The position numbers and the translations under genes were made by a program. Of a stretch of 64,000 nt of DNA, positions 24,427 through 33,454 are shown piece by piece. Below the pieces are notes generated by a model. It made no database searches and was not told the origin of the DNA. It worked only from the letters and a program-made list of their open reading frames with translations. This DNA comes from Parabacteroides sp. PM6-13 (GTDB taxonomy: Bacteria > Bacteroidota > Bacteroidia > Bacteroidales > Tannerellaceae). How positions within the stretch are numbered: position 1 is the stretch's first letter; every line of letters starts with the position of its first letter. The stretch spans positions 124,001 to 188,000 of the forward strand of contig NZ_JARXWF010000004.1 in NCBI RefSeq assembly GCF_029892605.1. The letters run 5' to 3'.

Positions 24427-25068
24427 TTACTTCGGGTAACCCACCGGGTTATTCAACATAAGCACCTGCGTATCGGAAAGTTTCAACAGCGTTCTGAGTT
24501 TCTCTTTGTCCATAAAGGCGCGTGGAACGGTCACCAGGCCACATCCCGCGCAGAAGAGCGATATATTCTGCGAAACGATACCCACGTCGAGCGCACCGAA
24601 TTCTCTCTTCACATCATTCCCTACATTCACATCGAAGCGGGCCAGGTCGGACACCATCAATAGGATCGCCGGTGCTTTATTGATGGTCGGTTGTCGGTCA
24701 CCGATCAACGGACGATGGTCACCGGCTACTACCGGAGCGAGCGAATGGTTCTTGACATCGTATAGATAGACCCCTTCAGCTAAGAAGACATAGAGATCCA
24801 CATCCTGCTTGTTCATCGCCGTAGGCGAGGTGCGCTTCCCCTCCGCCGGACGGTTGATGCCACAAGCCGCCCAGATCACATCGGAAAGATCTTGGTCGCT
24901 TAGTTTCTTTTCTGAAAACTCACGCACCGACTGGCGGTTGGCAAGCGATTGCATGATCGAAGCCCCCCGCTCTTTGCTGGGCGTGACCAGCTTGATCGGC
25001 TTCAGCGATTGCGCACTGACCGTGGCGGCCAGTAAGATGGCAGAGGCCATCAGACATATCTTTTTCAT
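24427..25068 (-). CDS. Exported nitroreductase-family protein, SagB-like (copy 1)
   Basis: 213 residues with a Sec signal (MKKICLMASAILLAATVSAQS), so the FMN enzyme would act outside the cytoplasm. Flavin-fold motifs: NRQSVREFSEKKLSDQDLSDVIWAACGINRP (FMN-phosphate Arg and Ser), RTSPTAMNKQDVDLYVFLAEGVYLYD, and DVGIVSQNISLFCAGCGLVTVPRA. The C-terminal VLMLNNPVGYPK is shared with its tandem paralogue. The family (SagB/ThcOx type) includes oxidoreductases of unknown substrates. A CAGCG segment may be structural. Operon order: 25104 gene, this gene, phosphoesterase. Confidence 0.85.
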   Translation of the reverse strand: MKKICLMASAILLAATVSAQSLKPIKLVTPSKERGASIMQSLANRQSVREFSEKKLSDQDLSDVIWAACGINRPAEGKRTSPTAMNKQDVDLYVFLAEGVYLYDVKNHSLAPVVAGDHRPLIGDRQPTINKAPAILLMVSDLARFDVNVGNDVKREFGALDVGIVSQNISLFCAGCGLVTVPRAFMDKEKLRTLLKLSDTQVLMLNNPVGYPK

Positions 25069-25103
25069 ATTCCTATTCGTTTGAATGATTCGGTTCTTTC
25101 TTC

Positions 25104-25739
25104 TTATTTCGGATAACCCACCGGATTGTTCATCAACAGTAGTTGCGTCTCTTTCAGTTTAAGCGCTTTTGCAAGTGCTTCATGATCCATCGATCCGCGG
25201 GGAACGGTTGCCAGGCCAAGGCCGGCACAAGCCATATTGATGTTCTGACAAACGATACCAACATCGACAGCACCCATGAGTTTCGTATGCTCCGCCTGGG
25301 CATTTCCCAAGCGCGAGAGGTCGGACACCAACACCAGGCTCAGCGGAGCCGCTTTCACAAAGTCCTGCCCTCCGGCTACGGCTGCCCGGTGATCACCCGG
25401 TGCCACGGGATTGAGGGCATGCGCCTTCGCATCGTAGAGGTAAGCGCCTCCCTTCATCACAACATAGATATCGACATCCTGCACATTGCGTGCCGAAGGA
25501 GCGGTACGTTTTCCATCCGGACGATTCACGCCATTGGCCGCCCATAACAGATCGGAGAGATCCTGCGGAGAGAGGTCTTTGGCGGCATACTCACGAATCG
25601 ACTGGCGTTCGTTGAACACTTTCATAACGGCATCCCCTTTCGTTTTGTTGGGGGCATTCAGCTTAATCACTTTCATTTCCTGTGCTTGCATTGAAAATCC
25701 CATAGCAAATGCGACTAATAAAACAATAATTTTCTTCAT
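25104..25739 (-). CDS. Exported nitroreductase-family protein, SagB-like (copy 2)
   Basis: 211 residues, first gene of the operon, Sec signal ending SMQAQE. Same plan as the downstream copy: NERQSIREYAAKDLSPQDLSDLLWAANGVNRP, RTAPSARNVQDVDIYVVMKGGAYLYD, DVGIVCQNINMACAGLGLATVPRG and NNPVGYPK. The two are clear tandem duplicates that have diverged across much of their length, so they probably differ in substrate. A minus-strand TACATTTG at 25763-25770 is a good -7 box. Confidence 0.86.
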   Translation of the reverse strand: MKKIIVLLVAFAMGFSMQAQEMKVIKLNAPNKTKGDAVMKVFNERQSIREYAAKDLSPQDLSDLLWAANGVNRPDGKRTAPSARNVQDVDIYVVMKGGAYLYDAKAHALNPVAPGDHRAAVAGGQDFVKAAPLSLVLVSDLSRLGNAQAEHTKLMGAVDVGIVCQNINMACAGLGLATVPRGSMDHEALAKALKLKETQLLLMNNPVGYPK

Positions 25740-25995
25740 CTCTTTCTATAATTGGTATAACGCAAATGTACATGATTTTTAGGAATTGACCATAACCCTA
25801 TCCTTTGCCTTCGGTTGAATCCGATGGTTCACAGGACATATAAAAATGGCTTTTGATGGAAATAATAATAAAAAGAAGAGAAAGGATTCTATTTTGAATC
25901 AAAAAAGCTTTTCTTTTGCAGTACGAATTGTGAACTTAGCGAAGTTTTTACAATCAGAGAAACAGGACTACTAAAGACAACATAAATTTAAAGAT

Positions 25996-26949
25996 ATGCG
26001 TAACTTCACTTGTGTGCAAGATATTGGCGACCTGAAGCAGGCGGTCAATGATGCTTTTGAGATTAAGAGAGACCGGTTCCAGTTTTCAACGTTGGGAAAG
26101 AACAAAACATTGATGATGATCTTCTTCAATTCAAGCCTTCGTACCCGTTTGAGTACGCAGAAGGCGGCTATGAATCTGGGGATGAACACCATTGTGTTGG
26201 ACATCAACCAGGGCGCCTGGCAGCTGGAAACGGAACGGGGGGTTATCATGGACGGCGACAAGCCGGAGCATATCCTGGAGGCTATCCCGGTGATGGGCGC
26301 CTATTGTGATGTGATCGGCGTGCGTTCTTTTGCCCGTTTTGAAAGTAAAGAAGATGATTATAACGAGAAGATCCTGAACCAGTTTATTCAATATTCCGGT
26401 CGTCCGGTGTTCAGTATGGAGGCAGCTACGCGCCATCCGTTGCAGAGTTATGCCGATCTGATCACCATCGAAGAGTATAAAAAGACGGAACGCCCGAAAG
26501 TGGTATTGACCTGGGCGCCGCATCCGCGTGCCCTTCCCCAGGCTGTTCCCAATAGTTTTGCAGAATGGATGAATGCAACCGATTATGAGTTTGTGATCAC
26601 GCACCCGGAAGGCTACGAACTGGATCCGCAGTTTGTGGGTGCTGCCCGCGTGGAATACGATCAGAAAAAGGCTTTCGAAGGCGCTGATTTTATCTATGCC
26701 AAGAACTGGGCCGCCTTTGCCGACCCGCATTATGGAGAGATATTGAGCAGGGATCGCAATTGGACAGTAGATGCCGAAAAGATGGCTTTGACCAACAATG
26801 CCTATTTTATGCATTGTCTACCGGTGCGCCGCAATATGATTGTCACCGACGATGTGATAGAAAGCCCGCAGAGCATCGTGATTCCCGAAGCTGCCAACCG
26901 GGAAATCTCCGCACAGGCGGTATTGGCGAAGATACTACGGTCGATTTAA
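25996..26949 (+). CDS. argF': N-succinyl-L-ornithine carbamoyltransferase
   Basis: Makes N-succinylcitrulline in the succinylated arginine pathway known from Bacteroides. 317 residues, carbamoyltransferase fold. The carbamoyl-phosphate motif is FFNSSLRTRLST (about 43-54) and the second-domain motif is MHCLPVRRNM. The residue that distinguishes substrates in this group is Pro90 (loop DGDKPEH). In acetylornithine transcarbamylases it is Glu, and the published B. fragilis work shows that this position switches succinyl against acetyl specificity. Pro sits exactly at 90 here, so succinylornithine is predicted. Apparently monocistronic. Confidence 0.93.
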   Translation: MRNFTCVQDIGDLKQAVNDAFEIKRDRFQFSTLGKNKTLMMIFFNSSLRTRLSTQKAAMNLGMNTIVLDINQGAWQLETERGVIMDGDKPEHILEAIPVMGAYCDVIGVRSFARFESKEDDYNEKILNQFIQYSGRPVFSMEAATRHPLQSYADLITIEEYKKTERPKVVLTWAPHPRALPQAVPNSFAEWMNATDYEFVITHPEGYELDPQFVGAARVEYDQKKAFEGADFIYAKNWAAFADPHYGEILSRDRNWTVDAEKMALTNNAYFMHCLPVRRNMIVTDDVIESPQSIVIPEAANREISAQAVLAKILRSI

Positions 26950-27080
26950 TTGTTAATTGTTAATTGTTAATTGTTAATTGTTAATTATGAATTATGAATT
27001 GGGAAAAAGGACTAAATTGCTTTACACTTCGCTAAGCGATTTACAATTTCCGCTTCGCTCCAATTCATAATTCATAATTC
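26948..27080. repeat. TTAATTG tandem run plus AT-rich inverted repeat
   Basis: Five or so TTAATTG units (26948-26983) lead into a 20-bp inverted pair: TTATGAATTATGAATTG near 26984-27000 and CAATTCATAATTCATAATTC at 27061-27080. The loop holds ACACTTCGCTAAGCGATTTA and CCGCTTCGCTCC. A variant, ATTGCTTACACTTCG, recurs at about 48651. Confidence 0.6.
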
Positions 27081-27085
27081 TCTTT

Positions 27086-27388
27086 TCACGCTTCCCCTTT
27101 CACCCCACCCAACGGCGGCAGGAACTCACCTCCGTCAGCTCCTTTGTGTAGTTGTGTTTCGAACTTGGAGATATTGTCTTCCAACGCGTGCAATAAACGT
27201 TTGGCATTGTCGGGCGTCAGGATAATCCGACTCTTCACCTTAGCTTTGGGCACACCGGGAACGATACGCACAAAGTCGAGGATAAATTCTGATGAGGAGT
27301 GCGAAATGATCGCCAGATTCGCATAGGTGCCCTGCGCTATCTCTTCGGATAGCTCCACCTGTATCTCGTTAGCTGCTTTCTTTTCCAT
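27086..27388 (-). CDS. DUF3467 protein
   Basis: Small protein of about 100 residues. ELSEEIAQGTYANLAIISHSSSEFILDFVRIVPGVPKAKVKSRIILT followed by a helix (DNAKRLLHALEDNISKFETQ) is the typical DUF3467 pattern, a family of unknown function conserved across Bacteroidetes. No signal or membrane segment. MEKKAANE at 27388 is taken as the start; MIKMEKK at 27397 is also possible, and a longer frame to 27457 lacks family support. Divergent from the SDR gene. Confidence 0.82.
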   Translation of the reverse strand: MEKKAANEIQVELSEEIAQGTYANLAIISHSSSEFILDFVRIVPGVPKAKVKSRIILTPDNAKRLLHALEDNISKFETQLHKGADGGEFLPPLGGVKGEA

Positions 27389-27539
27389 TTTTATCATTTC
27401 TTTTGATTTGGAAACAAACTTACGAAATATAACGTTAAAACCAACGCTATCCCACAACCATTTGAGGGGTTTACTTGTATTACTAATAAGGACTTCTCAA
27501 TGTCCGGAAATAATATGTTTAACCAAAATAATAGAAAAC

Positions 27540-28301
27540 ATGAAATCTTTAGAAGGTAAAGTAGCCATTGTAACCGGAGCCGGCTCCGGCATGGGAGAGG
27601 CCATCGTTCGGTTGTTTGCCAAGAAAGGCGCCAAGGTGGTTGTCTCGGATCTCAATCAGGCATCGATGGATCGTGTCGTAAACGATATTAAATGCAAACA
27701 ATGTCCGATCATCGGCGTTTTGTCGGATGTATCGAAACTGGAGGATCTGGAACGATTGGTTGCCGAGACGCTGAACGCATTCGGCACCATCGATATCTTA
27801 GTCAACAACGCCGGTGTCCTCGATAATTTTATGACGGTGGACGCGTTGGATGTGAAGCGTTGGGAAAAGGTCATGGATGTCAATGTGAAGGGACCGACCA
27901 TTCTGTCGCAATTAGTTATCAAACACCTGTTGGAAAAGAAGAAACCGGGCGTGATCATCAATACCGCATCGGTGGGTGGTATGTTTGGCGCACGAGGTGG
28001 GGTGAGCTATGTCACCAGTAAGCATGCGGTGATCGGTCTGACCAAGAATATCGCCTCTGTCTACCGCGAAGATGGTATACGCTCGGTGGCGATTGCTCCG
28101 GGTGATATCAAAACAAATATTGGGAACAGTCTGAAAGCGCCCAATGAAAAAGGGATACACGCCTTGATGCAATATGTAGCCACCGGTCCCACCGGCGAGG
28201 CCGAAGATGTCGCCCAGGTGGTTGCTTTCTTAGCCAGCGATGCTGCCAAGTTCATCAACGGCACCGTTATTACGGTGGACGGCGGATGGACGGGAGCGTA
28301 A
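27540..28301 (+). CDS. Short-chain dehydrogenase/reductase
   Basis: NAD(P)-dependent oxidoreductase of the classical SDR group, 253 residues. The cofactor motif TGAGSGMG is at 12-19, NNAG appears in ILVNNAGVLDN, a Ser lies in NTASVGG, and the catalytic YxxxK is YVTSK. It ends IVDGG-like (VITVDGGWTGA). An Asp in VVSDLNQAS after the second strand favours NAD(H). The substrate is not evident; a sugar, keto acid or 3-oxoacyl substrate is possible. ATG at 27540 gives the usual N terminus, although the frame is open further upstream. Confidence 0.9.
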   Translation: MKSLEGKVAIVTGAGSGMGEAIVRLFAKKGAKVVVSDLNQASMDRVVNDIKCKQCPIIGVLSDVSKLEDLERLVAETLNAFGTIDILVNNAGVLDNFMTVDALDVKRWEKVMDVNVKGPTILSQLVIKHLLEKKKPGVIINTASVGGMFGARGGVSYVTSKHAVIGLTKNIASVYREDGIRSVAIAPGDIKTNIGNSLKAPNEKGIHALMQYVATGPTGEAEDVAQVVAFLASDAAKFINGTVITVDGGWTGA

Positions 28302-28308
28302 GGTGATT

Positions 28309-28399
28309 AATTGAAAATTAAAAATGGAGAATTGAAAATGGGGAGGAATCTACACTCTCCATTTTCAATTCTCCATTTTCAATTTTCAATTTTCAATTA
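28309..28399. repeat. Long AT-rich inverted repeat between convergent genes
   Basis: Left arm of ATTGAAAATTAAAAATGGAG type and right arm of CTCCATTTTCAATTCTCC type pair over about 33 bp around GGAATCTACAC. It lies between the stops of the SDR and SusD genes and could stop transcription from both sides, although the stem has little GC. Confidence 0.6.
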
Positions 28400-28401
28400 G
28401 C

Positions 28402-29874
28402 TTAAGGAGTATATACCCCACTATACGGATTCTGGTCGCCAGCCGGCCAGATATCGTCAACTAAGGCGTCGTTGTTCTTTAATTCGCTGTTCGGGATCTG
28501 GAAGATAAAGCGCCAGGAACGAGCCGGGAATTGATGGCTGCCACCATACGACTCATGATTGCCTTCGCGCAACAGCGGCTGTTGCGTGCGGATCATATCG
28601 AACAGGGCATGACCTTCACCATACATCTCTTTGCGGCGCTCCAACCAGATGGCTTTCAACAGCTCTTCACCCGATGCCTCTGTGCGTTGGGCGTTACGCA
28701 TCTCCTGAAGCTTCCAGAGGAGCTCTTTGGCTTCGCTCTCTTTGCCCTGATAGGCACAGGCCTCGGCAGCAGTGAGCAGCATCTCTTCCGTACGCATAAA
28801 GACAATAGAACCCCGACACTCATCGTTGTCGCGGAATTTATAAGAAGCCCAGAGCACATCCCACCAGCGTTCGAACTGAAATCGAATATCATTCTGGTCA
28901 AACAACTCCACAAACTTATCGGCAGAGTACCAACCTACGAAGGAGAAACATTTACGCGTACCGTTAGCCCACATCGCATAGGGTGAATAGTCGCCCATAT
29001 TCTGCTCTTCGCTCTGGCGCATACCCCAGATCCAAGAGGGAACCGTCTCATCGCTGAAGCCTCCTAAGTATTGTTCGTTGGTGGTGAGCGGATACTTATT
29101 TAACAGCTTCCTGGCATATTCTTCACATTTGGACCAGTTATGCATCACCTGATACACCTGCGCCAAAACGCCTTGAACCACCGATTGATCGAAGTTATTG
29201 ATACGGTTTCCGCGATCGAATCCGGCCAGCATGGTTTCGGCAGCCGTCAGGTCGGCCAGTATCTGTTTGTAGGTCTCTTCCAGTGTGCCACGTGGTTTGC
29301 CTTCGGTCTGATCGGTTGTCGGTTCCAGATAAATAGGAACACCGGGCATATCTTTGGCAATGATATAGGTCTGTTGGAACAGGCGCGCCAGGTTGAAATA
29401 GGCCCAACCGCGGATAGCATGCGCTTGTCCTTTGATATATTGTTTTTCCATGTCAGAACCCGAGCAGTCGTCGGTATAGGCTAAAATGGAGTTGACATTG
29501 TTGATCAGCTGATAGTGGAATTGCCACAACTGACCTGAACGGAAGATGTCGCCACGGGTTTCACCCCAATAGTTGTAGTTGTATATATACCATCCGCCTC
29601 GCATGATGATATCTTCGCCGCAAGCATCTGAGATCATCTGAATGGAGGGGATCCCCCAGTCGTCATAGGAATTGATGCCTCCGCTACCGAAAGCGCGCAT
29701 ATGATAGTAGGAACCGTTTAATGCCGCTTGTGCACCGGCAATCGTGTTGAATACGTCGGTATCGGCCACCGAAGTAGAGGGCGAAACATTAAGGAAATCG
29801 CTACATGAGGTGACCATAAGCGCTATGAGCGCTACGAGGCCGGTAAGGCGAATTGAATTTATTATCTTTTTCAT
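28402..29874 (-). CDS. SusD-family glycan-binding outer-membrane lipoprotein
   Basis: 490 residues, lipoprotein signal with Cys in MVTSCSDFLNVSPS. SusD features: the N-terminal TPR-like half (AINAIRGWAYFNLARLFQQ-type segment, here AHAIRGWAYFNLARLFQQTY) and a C-terminal RagB/SusD half (EMLLTAAEACAYQGKESEA, WLERRKEMYGEGHALFDMIR). It ends with the typical FQIPNSELKNND. SusD lids the SusC transporter and binds oligosaccharide or other ligand. It follows SusC by 29 bp. No glycosidase or sensor gene accompanies the pair, so the ligand is unknown. Confidence 0.94.
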   Translation of the reverse strand: MKKIINSIRLTGLVALIALMVTSCSDFLNVSPSTSVADTDVFNTIAGAQAALNGSYYHMRAFGSGGINSYDDWGIPSIQMISDACGEDIIMRGGWYIYNYNYWGETRGDIFRSGQLWQFHYQLINNVNSILAYTDDCSGSDMEKQYIKGQAHAIRGWAYFNLARLFQQTYIIAKDMPGVPIYLEPTTDQTEGKPRGTLEETYKQILADLTAAETMLAGFDRGNRINNFDQSVVQGVLAQVYQVMHNWSKCEEYARKLLNKYPLTTNEQYLGGFSDETVPSWIWGMRQSEEQNMGDYSPYAMWANGTRKCFSFVGWYSADKFVELFDQNDIRFQFERWWDVLWASYKFRDNDECRGSIVFMRTEEMLLTAAEACAYQGKESEAKELLWKLQEMRNAQRTEASGEELLKAIWLERRKEMYGEGHALFDMIRTQQPLLREGNHESYGGSHQFPARSWRFIFQIPNSELKNNDALVDDIWPAGDQNPYSGVYTP

Positions 29875-29903
29875 ATCTTAATATGCTAATAGGAATGAAT
29901 GTC

Positions 29904-32900
29904 TTATAGATTTAACTGTATACCGAAGGAGATCGACTTGGTGGTCGGGAATCGGTTGCTTGTTGTTCCGGAAACGGATTGTTCCGGGTCGGTTCCGCGC
30001 TTCTGTGCATTTCCTAACGTCAGCAGATTATCACCTTGTACGAACAGGCGTAGGGAATTGATGTCGAAACGTGAAGTCAACGATTTAGGTAGGGTGTAGC
30101 CTACGGTCAGGTTGCGCAAGCGTAAGAAGCTGTTGTCGTACAGGAACTTGGTGGTGTACGATCCCATATAGCTGGAATAATAGGTGGAAATGCGCGGAAG
30201 CGAAGCGTTGGTATTGCCTTCACTCCAACCTTTGAGCATATCGGGATGCATGCTGTAACCGGTACGATAGGCCATCATCTGTGCGTAGTCGCCATCGTAT
30301 AGTTTGCCGCCGATGCTGTAATAAAGCATAAACGACAGGTCGATACCTTTGTAATACAGGTTGTTTGTCAATCCGCCGAAGAGCTTGGGAATGGCATCGC
30401 CCAGGTATTTCTTATGTTTGTCGCTGGTTACCGCGTTGTAGTCTTCTGTTTTCTCGCGTCCGGTCACTACCTGCTCATCTCCCTGGGTTTCATAAATGTT
30501 TTTCCAGTATTGGTCGCGTCCGGTTTCCGGATTCACACCGGCATATTCGATGCCCCAGAAGTTGTAGCGCGATTCGCCTTCCCGCCATTTGAAATAACCG
30601 GAATTGATCTCGTCCTGTGGCAGTTTGGTGATCTTGTTCTTATAGTGTGTGCCATTGAAATCGATGCTCCAGCGGAAGTCTTTGGAGTGGAACGGCGTAT
30701 AGCTCAACTGGAATTCGATACCCTGGTTCTGCACGTCGCCAATGTTACGGTCGATACTGCTGAAACCGGTGGATGGAGCCATCGGCATACCGAAGAGCAG
30801 GTCTTTGGATTTGCGCTTGAACCATTCCACTTCACCGCTCAATTTATTGAACAGTGCAAATTCAAGACCGACATTAAGTTGCAGGTTGGTTTCCCATTTC
30901 AGGTCCTTATTCGCCAGGCGGCTGATGCGTACACCGGCTTCATTATAGTCGTTGTTACCGGTAGCATAGAGTCCCTGATAAGCATAATAGGTGTTTAACT
31001 GGTCATTCCCCACGGCTCCGTAGCTGGCTTTCAATTTCAGGTTATCGAGCCAATCATACGATGACATAAATTCTTCGTTGGAGATACGCCAGGAGGCACC
31101 CAACGACCAGAACTTTCCCCAACGGCTATCGGGGTGGAAGCGCGAAGAGCCGTCGGTACGGAAACTACCCGACACATAATAACGGTCTTTGTATTCGTAT
31201 TCCACGCGGCTCAGCCAGCTCAACAAGCGGTATTTGTTGGAGTATGAACTCATGGAGTTCATTTCGGAAGCCGAATCGATCTCTGTCAGTCCCAGGAAGG
31301 GAAGTCCTCTTTTGGCTGCTTGCAGGTATTTGTAATGCAAGGCATAGGCTTCCTGTCCCAATAATACATTCACGCGATGATCGCCGAAGGTTTTGTCGTA
31401 AGTCAACAGGTTATTGATCGTATACGAAATATTTTGTCTTATTTCTTTATACACTTCTCCGCCATACCCGGAGGCAAAGCCATACTCGGGGTTGGTGTAT
31501 CCGTCGTAGGTTCGGCTGTAATGATCCACGCTGAAGTTGGTACGGAATTTCAGTTCCGGCAGGAAGGTGATCTCGATATAATTACGTGTAGATATATTGT
31601 TAGTCGTTTCCGGCGAAGGGTTATAAGCCGCGTCGGCCAATGGGTTCCAGGCAGTCCATGCCGCACGGTCGTCTCCGTAATCAAAGATCTTGTTGCCATT
31701 GCCATCACGTTGGTAATCACCTGTAGTCGGATCCCATACATAGACCGGATAGGTCGGAGAAATCGTGCGAAGGAACCAGATGGTCTTTTCATCCAGCCAT
31801 ACTTCCCGTATAGAGTGCGAGAGAGAGGTGTTGGTTCCTACCTTAAGCCAGTTTTTGACCTGGTAGTTCAGGTTCGAACGAAGTGAAAAACGTTCGAATT
31901 TCTGTGCGGCAAAGATACCTTTATCGTTTACGTAACCGCCCGAAAAGTAGTAGTCGGCCTTATCGTTCTTTCCGCTGAAGTCCAGGTTGTATTCCTGACG
32001 CAGACGCGATTTCAGGATCTCATCCCGCCAGTCTCCCCAGAACAGCAACTGAGCGTTCGGATCCATCTCGCCATTCAGTCCTACCGGTTGATCGATACTG
32101 AACGGGTTGATCTTGAGCTCGTTCTTTAAGTAGTTGGTGGCGTATTGATTAGACTCGTCGGCAGTATAGCCTTGGTCCTGGCGTCCATTGCGCATAGCCC
32201 ACCAGGTCAGGGTCGTAAACTCCTGCGGTGTCAAGGCGCGTGGCAGATCGACAGCCAGATTGGAATAGCCCCAGGTAGAGCGGAAATTAACCTGGCCTTT
32301 GTCGGAAGAACCCTTTTTGGTCGTGATCATAATCACCCCGTTTGCTGCGCGCGATCCGTAGAGTGCGGTGGCCGATGCATCTTTCAATACCGTCATCGAC
32401 TCGACATCCGCCGGATTGATCGCATTCATGATTCCATCGTAAGCCACCCCGTCGACCACATAGAGCGGCGAGCTGGAGGCATTCATCGAACCGATACCAC
32501 GGATCAGGATCGCACCGCTATCGCCCGGTTGGCCGCTGCTGTTGATGACCTGCACCCCGCTGCTCTGTCCCTGGAGCGCTTGCGTGATGTTGGAGGTGGT
32601 GATCTTCTCCAGGGCTTCGCTTTTCACAACGGTAGCCGAGCCGGTGAAGGTTGACTTCTTGCCGGTACCGTAGGCCACGACCATCACTTCGTCGATCGCA
32701 ACAAAATCCGGATCCATGACAACCGTCATGCTGTTTCCTGTAATAGGTACTTCTATGGTTTTGTACCCGACGTAAGAGAATTGGAGGCTTTTGGTCCGTT
32801 CGTCTATCCGGATCGAAAATTCTCCGTCTGCATTTGTGGCGACACCACGCATGCTTTGTTTGTCCATTACTGCAACACCTATCATCGGAAGTCCATCTTC

Positions 32901-32996
32901 CGAGGATGTTACTTTCCCTGTGATTTGTCTTTCCTGTGCCAGCATACCTTGTAGCGACAACACAAGAATAACCAGAAGAACACTCAGTTTTCTCAT
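29904..32996 (-). CDS. SusC-family TonB-dependent outer-membrane transporter
   Basis: About 1030 residues. Sec signal (MRKLSVLLVILVLSLQGMLAQ), then a carboxypeptidase-D-like N-terminal domain (ITGKVTSSEDGLPMIGVAVMDKQ), then a plug (DEVMVVAYGTGKKSTFTGSATVV, LQGQSSGVQVINSSGQPGDSGAILIRGIGSMNASSSPLYVVDG). The 22-strand barrel ends in a C-terminal aromatic/Leu strand (SISFGIQLNL). ATG at 32996 is favoured, since MYM at 33002 only adds two residues. Partner of the SusD gene. No anti-sigma/sigma pair or hybrid two-component system is next to it, which is why I call the pair orphan. Confidence 0.94.
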   Translation of the reverse strand: MRKLSVLLVILVLSLQGMLAQERQITGKVTSSEDGLPMIGVAVMDKQSMRGVATNADGEFSIRIDERTKSLQFSYVGYKTIEVPITGNSMTVVMDPDFVAIDEVMVVAYGTGKKSTFTGSATVVKSEALEKITTSNITQALQGQSSGVQVINSSGQPGDSGAILIRGIGSMNASSSPLYVVDGVAYDGIMNAINPADVESMTVLKDASATALYGSRAANGVIMITTKKGSSDKGQVNFRSTWGYSNLAVDLPRALTPQEFTTLTWWAMRNGRQDQGYTADESNQYATNYLKNELKINPFSIDQPVGLNGEMDPNAQLLFWGDWRDEILKSRLRQEYNLDFSGKNDKADYYFSGGYVNDKGIFAAQKFERFSLRSNLNYQVKNWLKVGTNTSLSHSIREVWLDEKTIWFLRTISPTYPVYVWDPTTGDYQRDGNGNKIFDYGDDRAAWTAWNPLADAAYNPSPETTNNISTRNYIEITFLPELKFRTNFSVDHYSRTYDGYTNPEYGFASGYGGEVYKEIRQNISYTINNLLTYDKTFGDHRVNVLLGQEAYALHYKYLQAAKRGLPFLGLTEIDSASEMNSMSSYSNKYRLLSWLSRVEYEYKDRYYVSGSFRTDGSSRFHPDSRWGKFWSLGASWRISNEEFMSSYDWLDNLKLKASYGAVGNDQLNTYYAYQGLYATGNNDYNEAGVRISRLANKDLKWETNLQLNVGLEFALFNKLSGEVEWFKRKSKDLLFGMPMAPSTGFSSIDRNIGDVQNQGIEFQLSYTPFHSKDFRWSIDFNGTHYKNKITKLPQDEINSGYFKWREGESRYNFWGIEYAGVNPETGRDQYWKNIYETQGDEQVVTGREKTEDYNAVTSDKHKKYLGDAIPKLFGGLTNNLYYKGIDLSFMLYYSIGGKLYDGDYAQMMAYRTGYSMHPDMLKGWSEGNTNASLPRISTYYSSYMGSYTTKFLYDNSFLRLRNLTVGYTLPKSLTSRFDINSLRLFVQGDNLLTLGNAQKRGTDPEQSVSGTTSNRFPTTKSISFGIQLNL

Positions 32997-33299
32997 ATAC
33001 ATATTTAAATTATTAAAGGTGAGATTATTCCAATAAAATGGTTCGTGTATATATGTCAGTACATACTACACCTCCTATCCGAGTAGGAAATTTACCCGCG
33101 AACATGATAGAAGAAACAACTCCCAACCCATAGGCAGGAGGATGTGGCTATTTCTTAGCGAAACGCTAAAGAAGCACTCATAATAGAAGATGGATGATGA
33201 TAGTTGTGTTTTGCATGACTTTGAGTTTTTGTTCGTAAGTATTTAGATTATCGATCCACACACACGTTCTGTATAGATGTTTTGTCAGATTAAGTTGGC

Positions 33300-33330
33300 C
33301 AAATGTAGTGTTTATTTTAACAAATTCAAG
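33300..33330 (-). promoter_or_regulatory. Candidate susCD promoter
   Basis: On the minus strand CTTG (33327-33330), 19 bp, TACATTTG (33300-33307). The spacing is right and the boxes near consensus. It would give an untranslated leader of about 300 nt before SusC, which is long enough to hold regulation. Confidence 0.5.
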
Positions 33331-33454
33331 TTTTTCTCAGAAAAAAGTAACAATTAGTCATGAAATGTCTGTTTTAATCTATGAAAAGTAAGGCCTCGCG
33401 ATTTTCCTATAAATGCTGGATTCATCCGGGGTCGACGCTATAAGTCACATCCGC

